A stretch of DNA of 64,000 nt. Origin: Saezia sanguinis. GTDB lineage: Bacteria; Pseudomonadota; Gammaproteobacteria; Burkholderiales; Burkholderiaceae_C. Below are positions 56,175 through 64,000 of the stretch, one piece after another (position 1 is the first letter of the stretch; each line of letters begins with the position of its first letter). The stretch covers positions 1 to 64,000 of the forward strand of contig NZ_PQSP01000012.1 of assembly GCF_003991585.1 (NCBI RefSeq), in the 5' to 3' direction. Under the pieces are notes generated by a model. That model saw only the letters and a program-made list of their open reading frames with translations. It was not told where the DNA came from and made no database searches. The translations under genes were made by a program, and so were the position numbers.

Positions 56175-57095
56175 ATGAGCGCTTATTCACATGACATCCT
56201 GCTGGAAGCGGCCAGCCAGATTGCCGGCACACAAAACTATCCGGATGCTACTTTATACCTTGTGCCAACCCCCATCGGTAATCTGGCAGACATCACGTTC
56301 AGGGCCCTTCATGTGCTGCAACTGGCAGATGCCATTGCCTGCGAAGACACACGCAACACACGCCTGTTGCTCAGCCATTACGGCATTACCTCCAAAACAC
56401 TGTTTGCGCTGCACCAGCACAATGAACAGCATGCCACCGCTGAACTCCTGCGCCGCCTGCAACAAGGAGAACGCATTGCCCTGGTGACCGATGCCGGCAC
56501 CCCGGCCATTTCAGACCCTGGCGCCCGTGCAGTGGCCGCAGTCAGCCATGCCGGCCTGCGTATCGTCGCGCTGCCAGGTGCCAGCAGCGTCATTACTGCA
56601 CTGTCGGCCGCAGGCATCACAGAGGGTGATGTTTTATTTCATGGGTTTTTACCCACCAAAGCCCAGGAACGCCAGCACTGTTTGGCAGAACTGATCGCTT
56701 TACCCCATGCTGTTGTGCTGCTGGAAGCGCCGCACCGCATCGAAACGCTGGTACAGGAACTAGCCCGACTAGCCCCTGCCCGCGCCGTCACACTGGCGCG
56801 CGAGCTGACCAAACAGTTTGAGCAGATTGTCACATACCCGGCAGAAAATCTGCCCACCTGGCTGCAACAACGCCCCGAACACAAAAAGGGCGAGTTTGTC
56901 TGCATCATTCATCCGCCTGCTGCCGAAACCGCATCTGATGCGGAAGCACACGACGACGCATTGACGCTGGCACTGGCACATATGCCAACCAAAGCCGCGG
57001 CACAGTTGATTGCACGCTTAACCGGCCAGCCCAAAAACAAACTGTATGAACGCGCACTACAGCTTAAAAAAAGCAATCCGCACGCCGATACTTAA
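56175..57095 (+). CDS. rsmI: 16S rRNA (cytidine-1402 2'-O) methyltransferase RsmI
   Basis: This is a protein of about 306 residues in the tetrapyrrole-methylase fold. The N-terminal signature LYLVPTPIGNLADITFRAL, ACEDTRNTRLLL and VTDAGTPAISDPGARAV are present. It methylates C1402 in the decoding centre of 16S rRNA. The frame opens at 56064, and ATG codons at 56151 and 56175 are possible; the second fits family length. It faces yraN, as it does in E. coli. It converges with lrgB with only nine bases between stop codons. Confidence 0.94.
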   Translation: MSAYSHDILLEAASQIAGTQNYPDATLYLVPTPIGNLADITFRALHVLQLADAIACEDTRNTRLLLSHYGITSKTLFALHQHNEQHATAELLRRLQQGERIALVTDAGTPAISDPGARAVAAVSHAGLRIVALPGASSVITALSAAGITEGDVLFHGFLPTKAQERQHCLAELIALPHAVVLLEAPHRIETLVQELARLAPARAVTLARELTKQFEQIVTYPAENLPTWLQQRPEHKKGEFVCIIHPPAAETASDAEAHDDALTLALAHMPTKAAAQLIARLTGQPKNKLYERALQLKKSNPHADT

Positions 57096-57104
57096 TTTAT
57101 TACA

Positions 57105-57824
57105 TTAAAAAAACCCGTGGTATATCAGCGGTATCAGTACCGCACCTAAAACGGACTGCACCCCTACAGCCAGCGCGGCATAAGCTGCTGCCGTGGGGCT
57201 GATCTGAAAAGCGCTGGCCGTTCCGATGCCGTGACTGGCGGTCCCCAGGGCAAAACCGCGCGCCGCATCCGATTTGATCCGTGCCAGCTTGAACAGCAGC
57301 GGCCCCATCAAAGCGCCCATCACACCGGTGATAATGGTAAAAACCGCCACCAGAGAAATTTCACCGCCGATTTTTTCCGCCACCCCCATCGCCACAGATG
57401 TTGTCATCGATTTGGGCGCCAGTGACAGAATGATTTTCGGCGGCAGCCCGAAAGCCCATGCCAGCAGCACCACCGAGATCACGGCAACGGCGCCACCAAT
57501 CAGCGAAGCCCCCAACAATGGCCACATTTGCTTTTTCAGATCAGCCCAGCGCAACCACAGCAGCAGCCCCATCGCAACCACCGAAGGCCCCAGCAGAAAA
57601 TGAATGAACTGCGCCCCTTCAAAGTAAGTGGTATAGCTGGTGTTGGACAGCAGCAGTACCGCAATAATCAGCAAAGTGGCCCATACCAGCGGTGTCGCCC
57701 ATGGTGCATAGCGCCGCCACGTATAAAAGCTGTAGGCCATCAAATACGCAATCAACGTCAGCGTCAACCCCATCAATGGCGTGGAAGAAAGGTACACCCA
57801 AAAATCCTGAAAATTATCTGTCAT
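57105..57824 (-). CDS. lrgB: LrgB/CidB-family membrane protein
   Basis: This is a protein of about 239 residues with seven to eight hydrophobic helices. Typical LrgB stretches include LGPSVVAMGLLLW, LSLAPKSMTTSVAMGVAEKIGG and GTASHGIGTASAFQ. The LrgAB/CidAB pairs modulate murein hydrolase activity or export metabolites such as pyruvate, depending on the organism. An AGGAAGAGG motif in the end of lrgA precedes the ATG at 57824; the frame itself is open further upstream. It starts one base after the lrgA stop, so the genes are coupled. Confidence 0.92.
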   Translation of the reverse strand: MTDNFQDFWVYLSSTPLMGLTLTLIAYLMAYSFYTWRRYAPWATPLVWATLLIIAVLLLSNTSYTTYFEGAQFIHFLLGPSVVAMGLLLWLRWADLKKQMWPLLGASLIGGAVAVISVVLLAWAFGLPPKIILSLAPKSMTTSVAMGVAEKIGGEISLVAVFTIITGVMGALMGPLLFKLARIKSDAARGFALGTASHGIGTASAFQISPTAAAYAALAVGVQSVLGAVLIPLIYHGFF

Positions 57825-57825
57825 G

Positions 57826-58233
57826 TCATGCCTCTTCCTGGGTTTTCTGTTCCTGAACTGCTGCCAATGCCTCTTTTGACCGTTCTTCAGAAGGTAACCA
57901 CCAGGCCAGCAAACATCCGGTGGCCAGCAAACCCAAAGCACACGAAATGAACAGCACCAGCAGAATGCGAATGCTGTACTCCTGCAGCAAAGGCAGTTGC
58001 GTCAACACACCGACACTGATCGGCAGAAAAAGCAGCGACAGGTGCGATATGAGAAAGTTGGCACACGACTCCACAGGCTCGCGGACAGACAGAAATGATA
58101 AGCACGGCACCAGCAGCAGCATGCCAAGCACCGGCCCGGGGATCGGCCAATGCAACAAACGCGATATCAGCTCGCCAAGGCATTGAAACACCAGCAGAAA
58201 AGTAAACCCTTTCAGGGGAAGCATGGGCCGCAT
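57826..58233 (-). CDS. lrgA: LrgA/CidA-family holin-like protein
   Basis: This is a 135-residue membrane protein with four hydrophobic helices, with the family stretches LISRLLHWPIPGPVLGMLLL and LLFLPISVGVL. The last 25 residues are polar (ERSKEALAAVQEQKTQEEA). LrgA and CidA are holin-like small proteins that act with LrgB. It forms a two-gene operon with lrgB. The gap upstream towards the DUF962 gene is nearly 400 bases. Confidence 0.9.
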   Translation of the reverse strand: MRPMLPLKGFTFLLVFQCLGELISRLLHWPIPGPVLGMLLLVPCLSFLSVREPVESCANFLISHLSLLFLPISVGVLTQLPLLQEYSIRILLVLFISCALGLLATGCLLAWWLPSEERSKEALAAVQEQKTQEEA

Positions 58234-58630
58234 ATCGGAACAGTCCTTTTTCTTTTATCAAAATAAAAACGGCCTAGTACCTTAACATGCAATTTATCTC
58301 ACCGCAAGTTACCGCCTGCCGGCAACTCAAACACCATGCCCTCCACCCTTATTCAATACCCTTGCAACCATGTGGCTACAGCGCAAAACCATTCGACTTT
58401 TTTATCAAAAATACATTGTTTTTATTCAACAATCACTCTGAACACGCACTGTTGTACAGCGCCAGCCGCGCTACGCCAAAACGTTAACTTTTACCGTTAT
58501 CACAAAATACATGCGATGCCATTACGGGAAAAATGATTTATCTCATTTTTAATGATTGATTTTTGTACCATACTGGCATATAAGTAATGTATACATTCTT
58601 TTTTTGATACACAGAAAGCGCAACCCCATC
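58234..58630 (+). promoter_or_regulatory. Intergenic region lrgA / DUF962 gene with promoter and palindrome
   Basis: Within this 397-base AT-rich gap, TTGATT (58556-58561) and TATAAG (58579-58584) lie exactly 17 bases apart on the plus strand, a good sigma70-type promoter for the DUF962 gene starting at 58631. Just upstream, AAAAATGA (58529-58536) and TCATTTTT (58543-58550) form a palindrome abutting the -35 that could be an operator. The remainder shows no gene that I can support. Confidence 0.6.
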
Positions 58631-59155
58631 ATGCACGCACAGCCTCCTACCGCTTTGATGCAATATGCTGCGCTACACCGTGACCAGCGCAATATCCTGT
58701 TGCATACCATCTGCATTCCCATCATGATGCTGGCCATGGGATGGCTGCTCAGCCCCCTGCTGTGGCAATGGCCAAGCTGGCCTGCTCCTGCGGGTGCATT
58801 ACTGTTACTTGGTATTACAGGCTTTTATGTTTATTTTGCCGGTTATCTTGGGCTGGTGACCAGCGTTCTGATTGCCGTGCTGTTTTGTGCCGGACAGTTG
58901 TTTTACTCATGGCTGGGCCTTATCAGCGGCAGCATTGTGCTGTTACTGGGCTACCTGCTGCATCGGCTGGGGCACTGGTACGAAGGCAACTATTTTCTGT
59001 TCCGCTTCCAGTTCCCTACACTGCTGGCAGCTCCCTTGTTTGCTACAGCCGAGCTCATGCGGCACCTGGGATTTTTCCATCCCTTATGTGCGGCCATTGA
59101 AACCCGTGTCGGCACGTCTTATGTGCGCGATATGGTCAATGTGCAATCAGACTAA
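58631..59155 (+). CDS. DUF962/Mpo1-like membrane protein
   Basis: This protein of about 174 residues starts with the family motif MQYAALHRDQRNILLHTICIP, containing the YxxxHRDxxNxxxH pattern. Four hydrophobic segments follow, and a later HRLGHWYEGN carries further conserved His. The yeast relative Mpo1 is an iron-dependent dioxygenase that alpha-oxidises 2-hydroxy fatty acids. The bacterial role is unproven. The chosen ATG at 58631 begins MHAQPPTALM; an upstream codon at 58556 would lie inside the promoter. Confidence 0.87.
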   Translation: MHAQPPTALMQYAALHRDQRNILLHTICIPIMMLAMGWLLSPLLWQWPSWPAPAGALLLLGITGFYVYFAGYLGLVTSVLIAVLFCAGQLFYSWLGLISGSIVLLLGYLLHRLGHWYEGNYFLFRFQFPTLLAAPLFATAELMRHLGFFHPLCAAIETRVGTSYVRDMVNVQSD

Positions 59156-59223
59156 CAGGCTCCTTTTACACAAGGCTGTATGGCGCTGTGCTTGCACCAG
59201 CTTGCATCATACACGGGGCGCCA

Positions 59224-60495
59224 TCAAACACCACAAAACCGGAATGCCAGATCCGGCTTTTTGCCGCTGATCAGTTCCGCCACCGCGCGGCCTGAACCTG
59301 CGCTGTGCGTCCACCCCAATGACCCATGTCCGCTGTTGATCCACAGGTTGCCATATTTACTGCGGCCCATGATCGGAACATTGCTGGGTGTGGAAGGCCG
59401 CAGCCCGGCCCAGAAATTCGGTTCTGTCGTATCCGCCACGCCAGGGAACAACTGCTCATACCGCTCCACAAGCATTTTGCAGCGCACCTTGGAAACAGAG
59501 GAGTTTAATGAGGTGTCATACCCGGCAGTTTCTGCCGTGCCGGCAATGCGTATGCTGTCACCCAGACGCGAAATGGCAATTTTAAAATCGTCATCCAGCA
59601 TACTGACAGAACTGGCCTTTTCCGGCTGCTTCAGGCGCATGGTTGCGGAATAACCTTTTGTCGGATAGATCGGCAGATATATGCCGATACGGCGCAACAA
59701 AGGCGCTGTAAAAGACCCCAGTGCCGCAACATAAGCATCTGCCTTGATGGTGCTGGCTTCCCCTGTGTTCTGGTCTTTGACCTGCACTCTTGTCACCCCC
59801 GCACCATGACACTCAAACCCCAGAATATCGGTTTGAAACAGTGCAGTGGCACCACGCGCCAGACACTGTTTCATCAGTTTTTGGGCAAACACAAAAGCAT
59901 CGCCGGATTCATCCTCCGGTGTATAAGTGCCTCCCACAATATGCTCGGCAAAGCTCTGTAAAGCAGGTTCCACCTGCAACACCGCCTCGCGGCTGATGAC
60001 ATCGCGCTTGACGCCATAACGCTGCATTACCGCGGCTTCATGGCTGCCGTTATCCATGGCCTGCTGTGACGTAAAAAAATGCAAAATTCCCTTTTCCTCA
60101 CGGTTGCACTCAATCCCTGTTTTGGCAAATACCTCGTGAAACGCCGCATGGCTGTACTGCCCCAAAGCCACCAGTTGTCGCACATTGCGGTCAAATGCTG
60201 ATCCCGTACACTGGGATAAAAACCTCAGCCCCCAGGACCATTGATGCGGGTCGAGTTTGAGCCGGAACAGCAACGGCGCATCATCACGGGGCAACCATTT
60301 CAGCAACTTGAGCGGTGCAGCCGGATTGGCCCAGGGCTCGCAGTAACAAACGGAAATCTGGGCCCCATTGGCGTACGAAGTTTCCATGGCCGCCGCGCTG
60401 GCGCGGTCAATGATGATGACTTCATGCCCATGCTCCAGCAGATACCAGGCTGTCAAAGTACCGATAACGCCTGCGCCTAAAACGACCACCTTCAT
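59224..60495 (-). CDS. dadA: D-amino acid dehydrogenase, small subunit type
   Basis: This 423-residue flavoprotein begins MKVVVLGAGVIGTLTAWYLL (FAD-binding Rossmann) and ends with the DAO-fold block WAGLRPSTPSNVPIMG and INSGHGSLGWTHSAGSGR. It oxidises D-amino acids, such as D-alanine, and gives electrons to the respiratory chain. AGGAG eight bases upstream supports the ATG at 60495 rather than the frame start at 60534. The usual partner dadX is not beside it. Instead the LysR-type regulator argP lies divergently 98 bases away, which may control it. Confidence 0.93.
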   Translation of the reverse strand: MKVVVLGAGVIGTLTAWYLLEHGHEVIIIDRASAAAMETSYANGAQISVCYCEPWANPAAPLKLLKWLPRDDAPLLFRLKLDPHQWSWGLRFLSQCTGSAFDRNVRQLVALGQYSHAAFHEVFAKTGIECNREEKGILHFFTSQQAMDNGSHEAAVMQRYGVKRDVISREAVLQVEPALQSFAEHIVGGTYTPEDESGDAFVFAQKLMKQCLARGATALFQTDILGFECHGAGVTRVQVKDQNTGEASTIKADAYVAALGSFTAPLLRRIGIYLPIYPTKGYSATMRLKQPEKASSVSMLDDDFKIAISRLGDSIRIAGTAETAGYDTSLNSSVSKVRCKMLVERYEQLFPGVADTTEPNFWAGLRPSTPSNVPIMGRSKYGNLWINSGHGSLGWTHSAGSGRAVAELISGKKPDLAFRFCGV

Positions 60496-60593
60496 GGAAA
60501 TACTCCTGCCAGGAAAAAGCACAGTATCTGGCACGCTGACAGAAAAATGAAGATGGATTAAAGTATTTCATCTTCCATCAGTTAATCTAATAC

Positions 60594-61532
60594 ATGAGTT
60601 TTATCGATCCGGATGCACTGGAATGCCTGGTTGCCCTGGTAGAAGAAGGCAGCTTTGAACGTGCCGCACAACGGCTGGACATTACCCAGTCTGCCGTTTC
60701 GCAACGACTCAAGGCGCTGGAATCCCGCATTGGCACGGTGCTGATCGTGCGCAACCGCCCTTTACAGCCGACACAGGCCGGCAGCCTGCTGCTGCGTTAC
60801 GCGCGCCAGCAGCGCCTGTTACGGGCCGACCTGACCCATGACCTGCAGGAACTCGCACCCAGCACCCACCTGGGCAACATTGAGCAGGCCCGCATATCCA
60901 TTGCAATCAATGCCGACAGCATTGCCACCTGGGCACTGCCGGCGCTGCAGCCTGTCATTGAGCGCGGCATTGCACTGGAGATCATTACCGATGACCAGGA
61001 CTTTACGCACGAATGGCTGCGCCAGGGACAGGTTCTCGGGTGCGTGACCACGCAACCGGAGCCTTTGCGCGGCTGCCAGATGATCCGCCTGGGCTCCATG
61101 ACTTATGTTGCTGTGGCCACGCCCGAGATGGTGGCGCGCAAGCTGGAAGGGCAACCTTTTTCTCTTCGCATCCGTGAACTTCCATTTGTCGCCTTCAACC
61201 GCAAAGACGATATGCAGCAATATCTGGTTGCCAAAGCATTAGGGCTCAGGCATATTGCACTCAAGCAGATTTATGTCCCTTCCTCTGAAGCACAGGTCAG
61301 GGCGGTACTGGCAGGCTGGGGAGCTTCCGTCGTCCCCCAGATTCTGGTACATGACCTGATACAACAAGGCACACTGACTCGCCTGCTGCCAGGCTGCAGC
61401 GTTGAAATATCACTGTACTGGCACTGCTGGGGCCTGGAATCCGATCTGCTTCAAATACTGACCAAGGCGCTGACCCAATACGCCGCCAGCGCGCTGAATA
61501 ACACCCTCAGAACAGACACCCCGTCTGATTAA
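60594..61532 (+). CDS. argP: LysR-type regulator ArgP
   Basis: This 312-residue LysR protein resembles ArgP/IciA. The winged helix reads LVALVEEGSFERAAQRLDITQ, followed by SAVSQRLKALESRIGTVLIV, and the C-terminal effector domain matches the ArgP type (ATWALPALQPVIERGIALEI). In E. coli ArgP senses lysine and arginine and activates the exporter argO. Here no LysE/ArgO gene adjoins it; the divergent neighbour is dadA. Regulation of dadA is a reasonable guess from this layout. It converges with the di-Mop gene, ending 16 bases away. Confidence 0.9.
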   Translation: MSFIDPDALECLVALVEEGSFERAAQRLDITQSAVSQRLKALESRIGTVLIVRNRPLQPTQAGSLLLRYARQQRLLRADLTHDLQELAPSTHLGNIEQARISIAINADSIATWALPALQPVIERGIALEIITDDQDFTHEWLRQGQVLGCVTTQPEPLRGCQMIRLGSMTYVAVATPEMVARKLEGQPFSLRIRELPFVAFNRKDDMQQYLVAKALGLRHIALKQIYVPSSEAQVRAVLAGWGASVVPQILVHDLIQQGTLTRLLPGCSVEISLYWHCWGLESDLLQILTKALTQYAASALNNTLRTDTPSD

Positions 61533-61547
61533 GCAGTTATAGAGCCG

Positions 61548-61976
61548 TCACGAAGCCACACCCAGAATCACACTGGAAGCCTTGAATATCGCCGTAGCGG
61601 ATACCCCGGCCTTCAAGCCCATATTTTTGCAGCTCTGGTTGGTAATAATGGCGGTGATCAAACACCCATTGCCAAGGTCGATGACCACTTCAGAATTGAC
61701 TGCCCCCGGCTCCACCTGGGTAACATTGCCGGCCAGGCAGTTGCGTGTTGACAGTTTCACCCCTTGTATATCTGTTGCGACAATCACAAACGATGCCTTA
61801 ACCAGCGCAAACGCTTTTACCCCTGTTTTGACGCCCAGCTTTTCTGTGCTTTCGTGGGTAATAATGGCCGTAATCTTGATGCCATGGCCAACCTCCAGCT
61901 CTACCTCGTCATTGACCGCGCCCCGCTTCACCTGAACCACGGTTCCTTCAAAACAATTACGTGCACTGGTTTTCAT
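61548..61976 (-). CDS. Tandem-Mop molybdate-binding protein (molbindin, ModG-like)
   Basis: This 142-residue protein is two Mop/TOBE domains in tandem, each starting STRNCLAGNVTQVEPGAVNS or SARNCFEGTVVQVKRGAVND. Each domain holds ITAIIT and a closing AxxKASxVI. Such di-Mop proteins store or buffer molybdate in the cytoplasm or, as the C-terminal half of ModE, act as its sensor. GAGGA before the ATG at 61976 supports the start. It lies about 105 bases downstream of the modE-like gene and together they look like a split ModE. Confidence 0.9.
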   Translation of the reverse strand: MKTSARNCFEGTVVQVKRGAVNDEVELEVGHGIKITAIITHESTEKLGVKTGVKAFALVKASFVIVATDIQGVKLSTRNCLAGNVTQVEPGAVNSEVVIDLGNGCLITAIITNQSCKNMGLKAGVSATAIFKASSVILGVAS

Positions 61977-62081
61977 GTTGAATCCTCTTTCATTCAAAAA
62001 TAAGATTGCCGCTTCAGCAACAGTATCATCCTACTTCAGATTGACCAGAACTCCGGCAAAAACAACAATGCCATCCCTGAA

Positions 62082-62513
62082 TCATTTCAACAAACCCAAC
62101 AACTGGCTCAACTCTTTTTGATTGGCAGCCGATGCCTGCTGTTCTATCTGGCGATACAGCGCAATCACCTGCTCTCCAACCTCTGTCAGTTGGCTGGTCC
62201 CCCCACTGGCACCACCGTGGCTTGAGACAATGGCCGGGCTCGCCAATGCGCTGTTGATATCATTTAACAACAGCCAGGCCCGCCGGTACGACATTCCCAG
62301 GCTTTTTGCCGCTGCGGTAATGGACCCATAGTCACGCACCGCCTCCAGCAAAGATACTTTGCCCGGGCCAATGGCGATCAGGTCTCCGTATAAAACACGC
62401 ATGCGCCAGCGCACTTTGACGGGTGTCTCCGGTTTGGAGCGCCGCTTTGATTTGGCCTTCTCCAGCACGTCCTGCACTTCCATTTCCGGTATTGCATCCT
62501 GCGTATTCTTCAT
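62082..62513 (-). CDS. modE: ModE-like regulator lacking Mop domains
   Basis: This protein of about 143 residues contains the ModE N-terminal winged helix: GKVSLLEAVRDYGSITAAAK, SLGMSYRRAWLLLND and SHGGASGGTSQLTEVGEQVI. A charged 40-residue extension precedes it. Full-length E. coli ModE has two molybdate-binding Mop domains after this part; here the protein ends after the dimerisation helix, and the Mop pair is in the next gene. A strong GGGGAG eight bases upstream supports 62513; an ATG at 62531 overlaps the modB stop. Confidence 0.88.
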   Translation of the reverse strand: MKNTQDAIPEMEVQDVLEKAKSKRRSKPETPVKVRWRMRVLYGDLIAIGPGKVSLLEAVRDYGSITAAAKSLGMSYRRAWLLLNDINSALASPAIVSSHGGASGGTSQLTEVGEQVIALYRQIEQQASAANQKELSQLLGLLK

Positions 62514-62527
62514 TTTGCAGTCTCCCC

Positions 62528-63229
62528 TCATGTCATCCTCGCAACCACCTGCTTACGCAAAAGCGAACCAATTGACAACAAAATCGCAATACACACCACA
62601 CACACAATTGCTGTCAGAATCCAGGCCTGCGTATCTTTTCCGTCCTGTACCGCTTGATAAATGGCAATTGAGAGTGTTTGAGTTTTCCCCGGCATATTGC
62701 CGGCAATCATCAGCGTTGCACCAAACTCACCCAACGCCCGCGCCAGGGCCAGCATCACGCCGGCCATAATGCCGCGCATAGCCAAAGGCAGACTGATACG
62801 CCAGAAGATTGACCAATTTCTGGCACCCAGGCTGCGCGCAGCCTCAATGTATTCCTCTGCAATCTCTTCAAACGCAGCCCGCGCCGATTTATAAACCAGC
62901 GGAAAAGCCACCACCGTCGCTGCCACAATCGCCCCCTTCAGGGTAAACATAAAGCGAATGCCCAGCGTCTGCTCAAACCACCCCCCTACTGCACTGCTGC
63001 GGCCCAGCAGCACAATCAGGTAGTACCCCATAACGGTAGGCGGCAACACCATGGGCAAAATGAACAACGTATCCAGCAGCTCCTTGCCTTTAAAATTCTT
63101 TCTGGCCATCAGCAAGGCGCACCCCACCCCCAGTATGCTTGCCAGTACGGTTGCAGCAACCGCTACCTGTACTGACAACCACAGAGGTGAAAGACTTTCA
63201 AGCAAAGAAGCCGAAACTACATTGTTCAT
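62528..63229 (-). CDS. modB: Molybdate ABC transporter permease
   Basis: This 233-residue permease has about five to six membrane helices and the ABC-coupling EAA loop, seen as EYIEAARSLGARNWSIFWRI. It pairs with the ATPase ModC and the binding protein ModA to import molybdate. It lies 54 bases downstream of modA. Unusually, the next gene downstream is modE rather than modC, and no ABC ATPase of this type lies between 59 and 64 kb. ModC must be encoded elsewhere, perhaps upstream of modA. Confidence 0.93.
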   Translation of the reverse strand: MNNVVSASLLESLSPLWLSVQVAVAATVLASILGVGCALLMARKNFKGKELLDTLFILPMVLPPTVMGYYLIVLLGRSSAVGGWFEQTLGIRFMFTLKGAIVAATVVAFPLVYKSARAAFEEIAEEYIEAARSLGARNWSIFWRISLPLAMRGIMAGVMLALARALGEFGATLMIAGNMPGKTQTLSIAIYQAVQDGKDTQAWILTAIVCVVCIAILLSIGSLLRKQVVARMT

Positions 63230-63283
63230 TTGCTACCTAACTAAGCAGGGCAACGGCTCAACCCTCCTGCTTATCACAATCTG

Positions 63284-64000
63284 TCAAGGTGAAACAAAAC
63301 CGTAACGTGCCAGAATTTTCTGTCCGTCTTCACTCACGACAAACTGCATAAACTTTCCGGCCAGTTCAGGCTTATCAGACGCTTTGATCTGGGCCATCGG
63401 GTATGTAATGGCACTTTCGGTAGACACCACCAGCGCAACAGTCACCTCATTGGCGCTCAAAGCTGCATCGGTACCGTACACAAACCCTGCATCAGCCTCT
63501 TTCCGCGATACATACTGCAAAACCTGACGCACATTTTCACCAAACACAAACTTAGGTTCCAAAACGCTCCACAGTTGCTCTTTTTGCATGACCTGTTGCG
63601 TGTAATTGCCTGCCGGCACACTGCTGGGAGTACCGACAGCAATCGTGCGATATGCGCTTTCCTTCAGATCTTCCAGTTTGGCTGGCTGCTGTGTGGCGCC
63701 CGCAGGAACAATCAGAACCAGTGTGTTGCGTGCAAAATCAAAACGGGTGCTATCTGCAATCAGATCTTTTGCCCGGTCCATTGTTGCCTGGTCAGCACTG
63801 GCGAACACATCAACCGGCGCCCCCTGCTCAATCTGGCGCAACAATACGCCGGAAGCGGCAAAATTGAAAGTAACCTTGACACCCGGATTCTGCTTCTCGA
63901 AAGCCTCTCCCACATCCTTGAATGCATTGCTCAGGCTGGCCGCCGCTGAAACAATCAGCTCCTGGGCAAAAGCCAGATGGGATGAGCACAGCAACAATAC
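63284..64000 (-). CDS. modA: Molybdate-binding periplasmic protein (5' end beyond window)
   Basis: The frame is open to the window edge, encoding the end of a signal peptide (LLLCSSHLAFA) and the mature ModA: ELIVSAAASLSNAFKDVGEA, FNFAASGVLLRQIEQGAPVD and VFASADQATMDRA. The Ser residues in AAASLS and AASG form the oxyanion site of the family. The C-terminal half includes GENVRQVLQYVSRKEADAGFV. It is the first gene of modA-modB-modE. The start codon is most likely outside the window. Confidence 0.94.
   Translation of the reverse strand, partial: VLLLCSSHLAFAQELIVSAAASLSNAFKDVGEAFEKQNPGVKVTFNFAASGVLLRQIEQGAPVDVFASADQATMDRAKDLIADSTRFDFARNTLVLIVPAGATQQPAKLEDLKESAYRTIAVGTPSSVPAGNYTQQVMQKEQLWSVLEPKFVFGENVRQVLQYVSRKEADAGFVYGTDAALSANEVTVALVVSTESAITYPMAQIKASDKPELAGKFMQFVVSEDGQKILARYGFVSP

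Overview
The window reads as a stretch of chromosome from a betaproteobacterium, most likely of the order Burkholderiales. This rests on gene order and family content: a str operon running rpsL-rpsG-fusA-tuf, the row ubiE / Tim44-like / ubiJ / ubiB / FmdB / DUF502 / aspS, the pair yggS|pilT-pilU, and yraN-gmhA-BON facing rsmI. I cannot name the genus. Base composition is moderate to slightly GC rich and gene density is high. I saw no rRNA, tRNA, CRISPR array, prophage or intact insertion sequence.

Layout. 1-3.7 kb: translation (tuf start, fusA, rpsG, rpsL) on the minus strand behind a clear sigma70-type promoter. 3.7-11.2 kb: aspS, membrane and zinc-ribbon proteins, three ubiquinone-pathway genes and a HIT hydrolase, all minus strand. 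11.3-11.5 kb: a structured non-coding inverted-repeat element (copy 1). 11.7-26.7 kb: a Sel1 lipoprotein, an odd SDR, an EamA exporter, an orphan GspE ATPase, a spermidine-synthase-like protein, a family 6 uracil/hypoxanthine DNA glycosylase, MscS, TatD, the LolCD lipoprotein exporter, then nadK-recN-rapZ-LON domain and a miniature lipoyl protein. 27-30 kb: a DASS anion transporter and three paralogous exported small proteins that share an exact Cx9C-x36-Cx15C cysteine pattern. 30-38.5 kb: a PhoB-type promoter with a Tat-exported PhoX phosphatase, then a respiratory formate dehydrogenase set (fdhG-H-I-E) with cysteine in the selenocysteine position, facing a WYL/YafY regulator across a Fur-like site. 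38.5-43.5 kb: small enzymes (cysteine hydrolase, VOC, EVE domain, phosphoesterase, GNAT, PAP2). 43.7-47.2 kb: a lipid A phosphoethanolamine transferase with a PmrA/PmrB-like two-component system, preceded by a PmrA-box-like repeat. 47.2-47.5 kb: copy 2 of the structured element, which overlaps the sensor kinase stop codon. 47.6-58.2 kb: thioesterase, dnaG, yggS, pilT-pilU, a beta-hydroxyacid dehydrogenase, BON lipoprotein, gmhA, yraN, rsmI, lrgAB. 58.6-64 kb: DUF962/Mpo1-like protein, dadA facing argP, then molybdate genes: a di-Mop protein, a ModE without Mop domains, modB and the 3' part of modA.

How the parts connect. The formate dehydrogenase needs molybdenum or tungsten cofactor, and the mod cluster sits at the far end of the window. 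ModE is present as two separate genes, a DNA-binding part and a molybdate-binding part, and no modC follows modB. Envelope functions recur: Lol export, MscS, EptA/PmrAB, PhoX, BON lipoprotein, LrgAB and the Cys-patterned exported proteins. The two most unusual observations are the pair of structured inverted-repeat elements, whose stems differ in sequence while their architecture is kept, and the cluster of three Cx9C/Cx15C helical-hairpin candidates.
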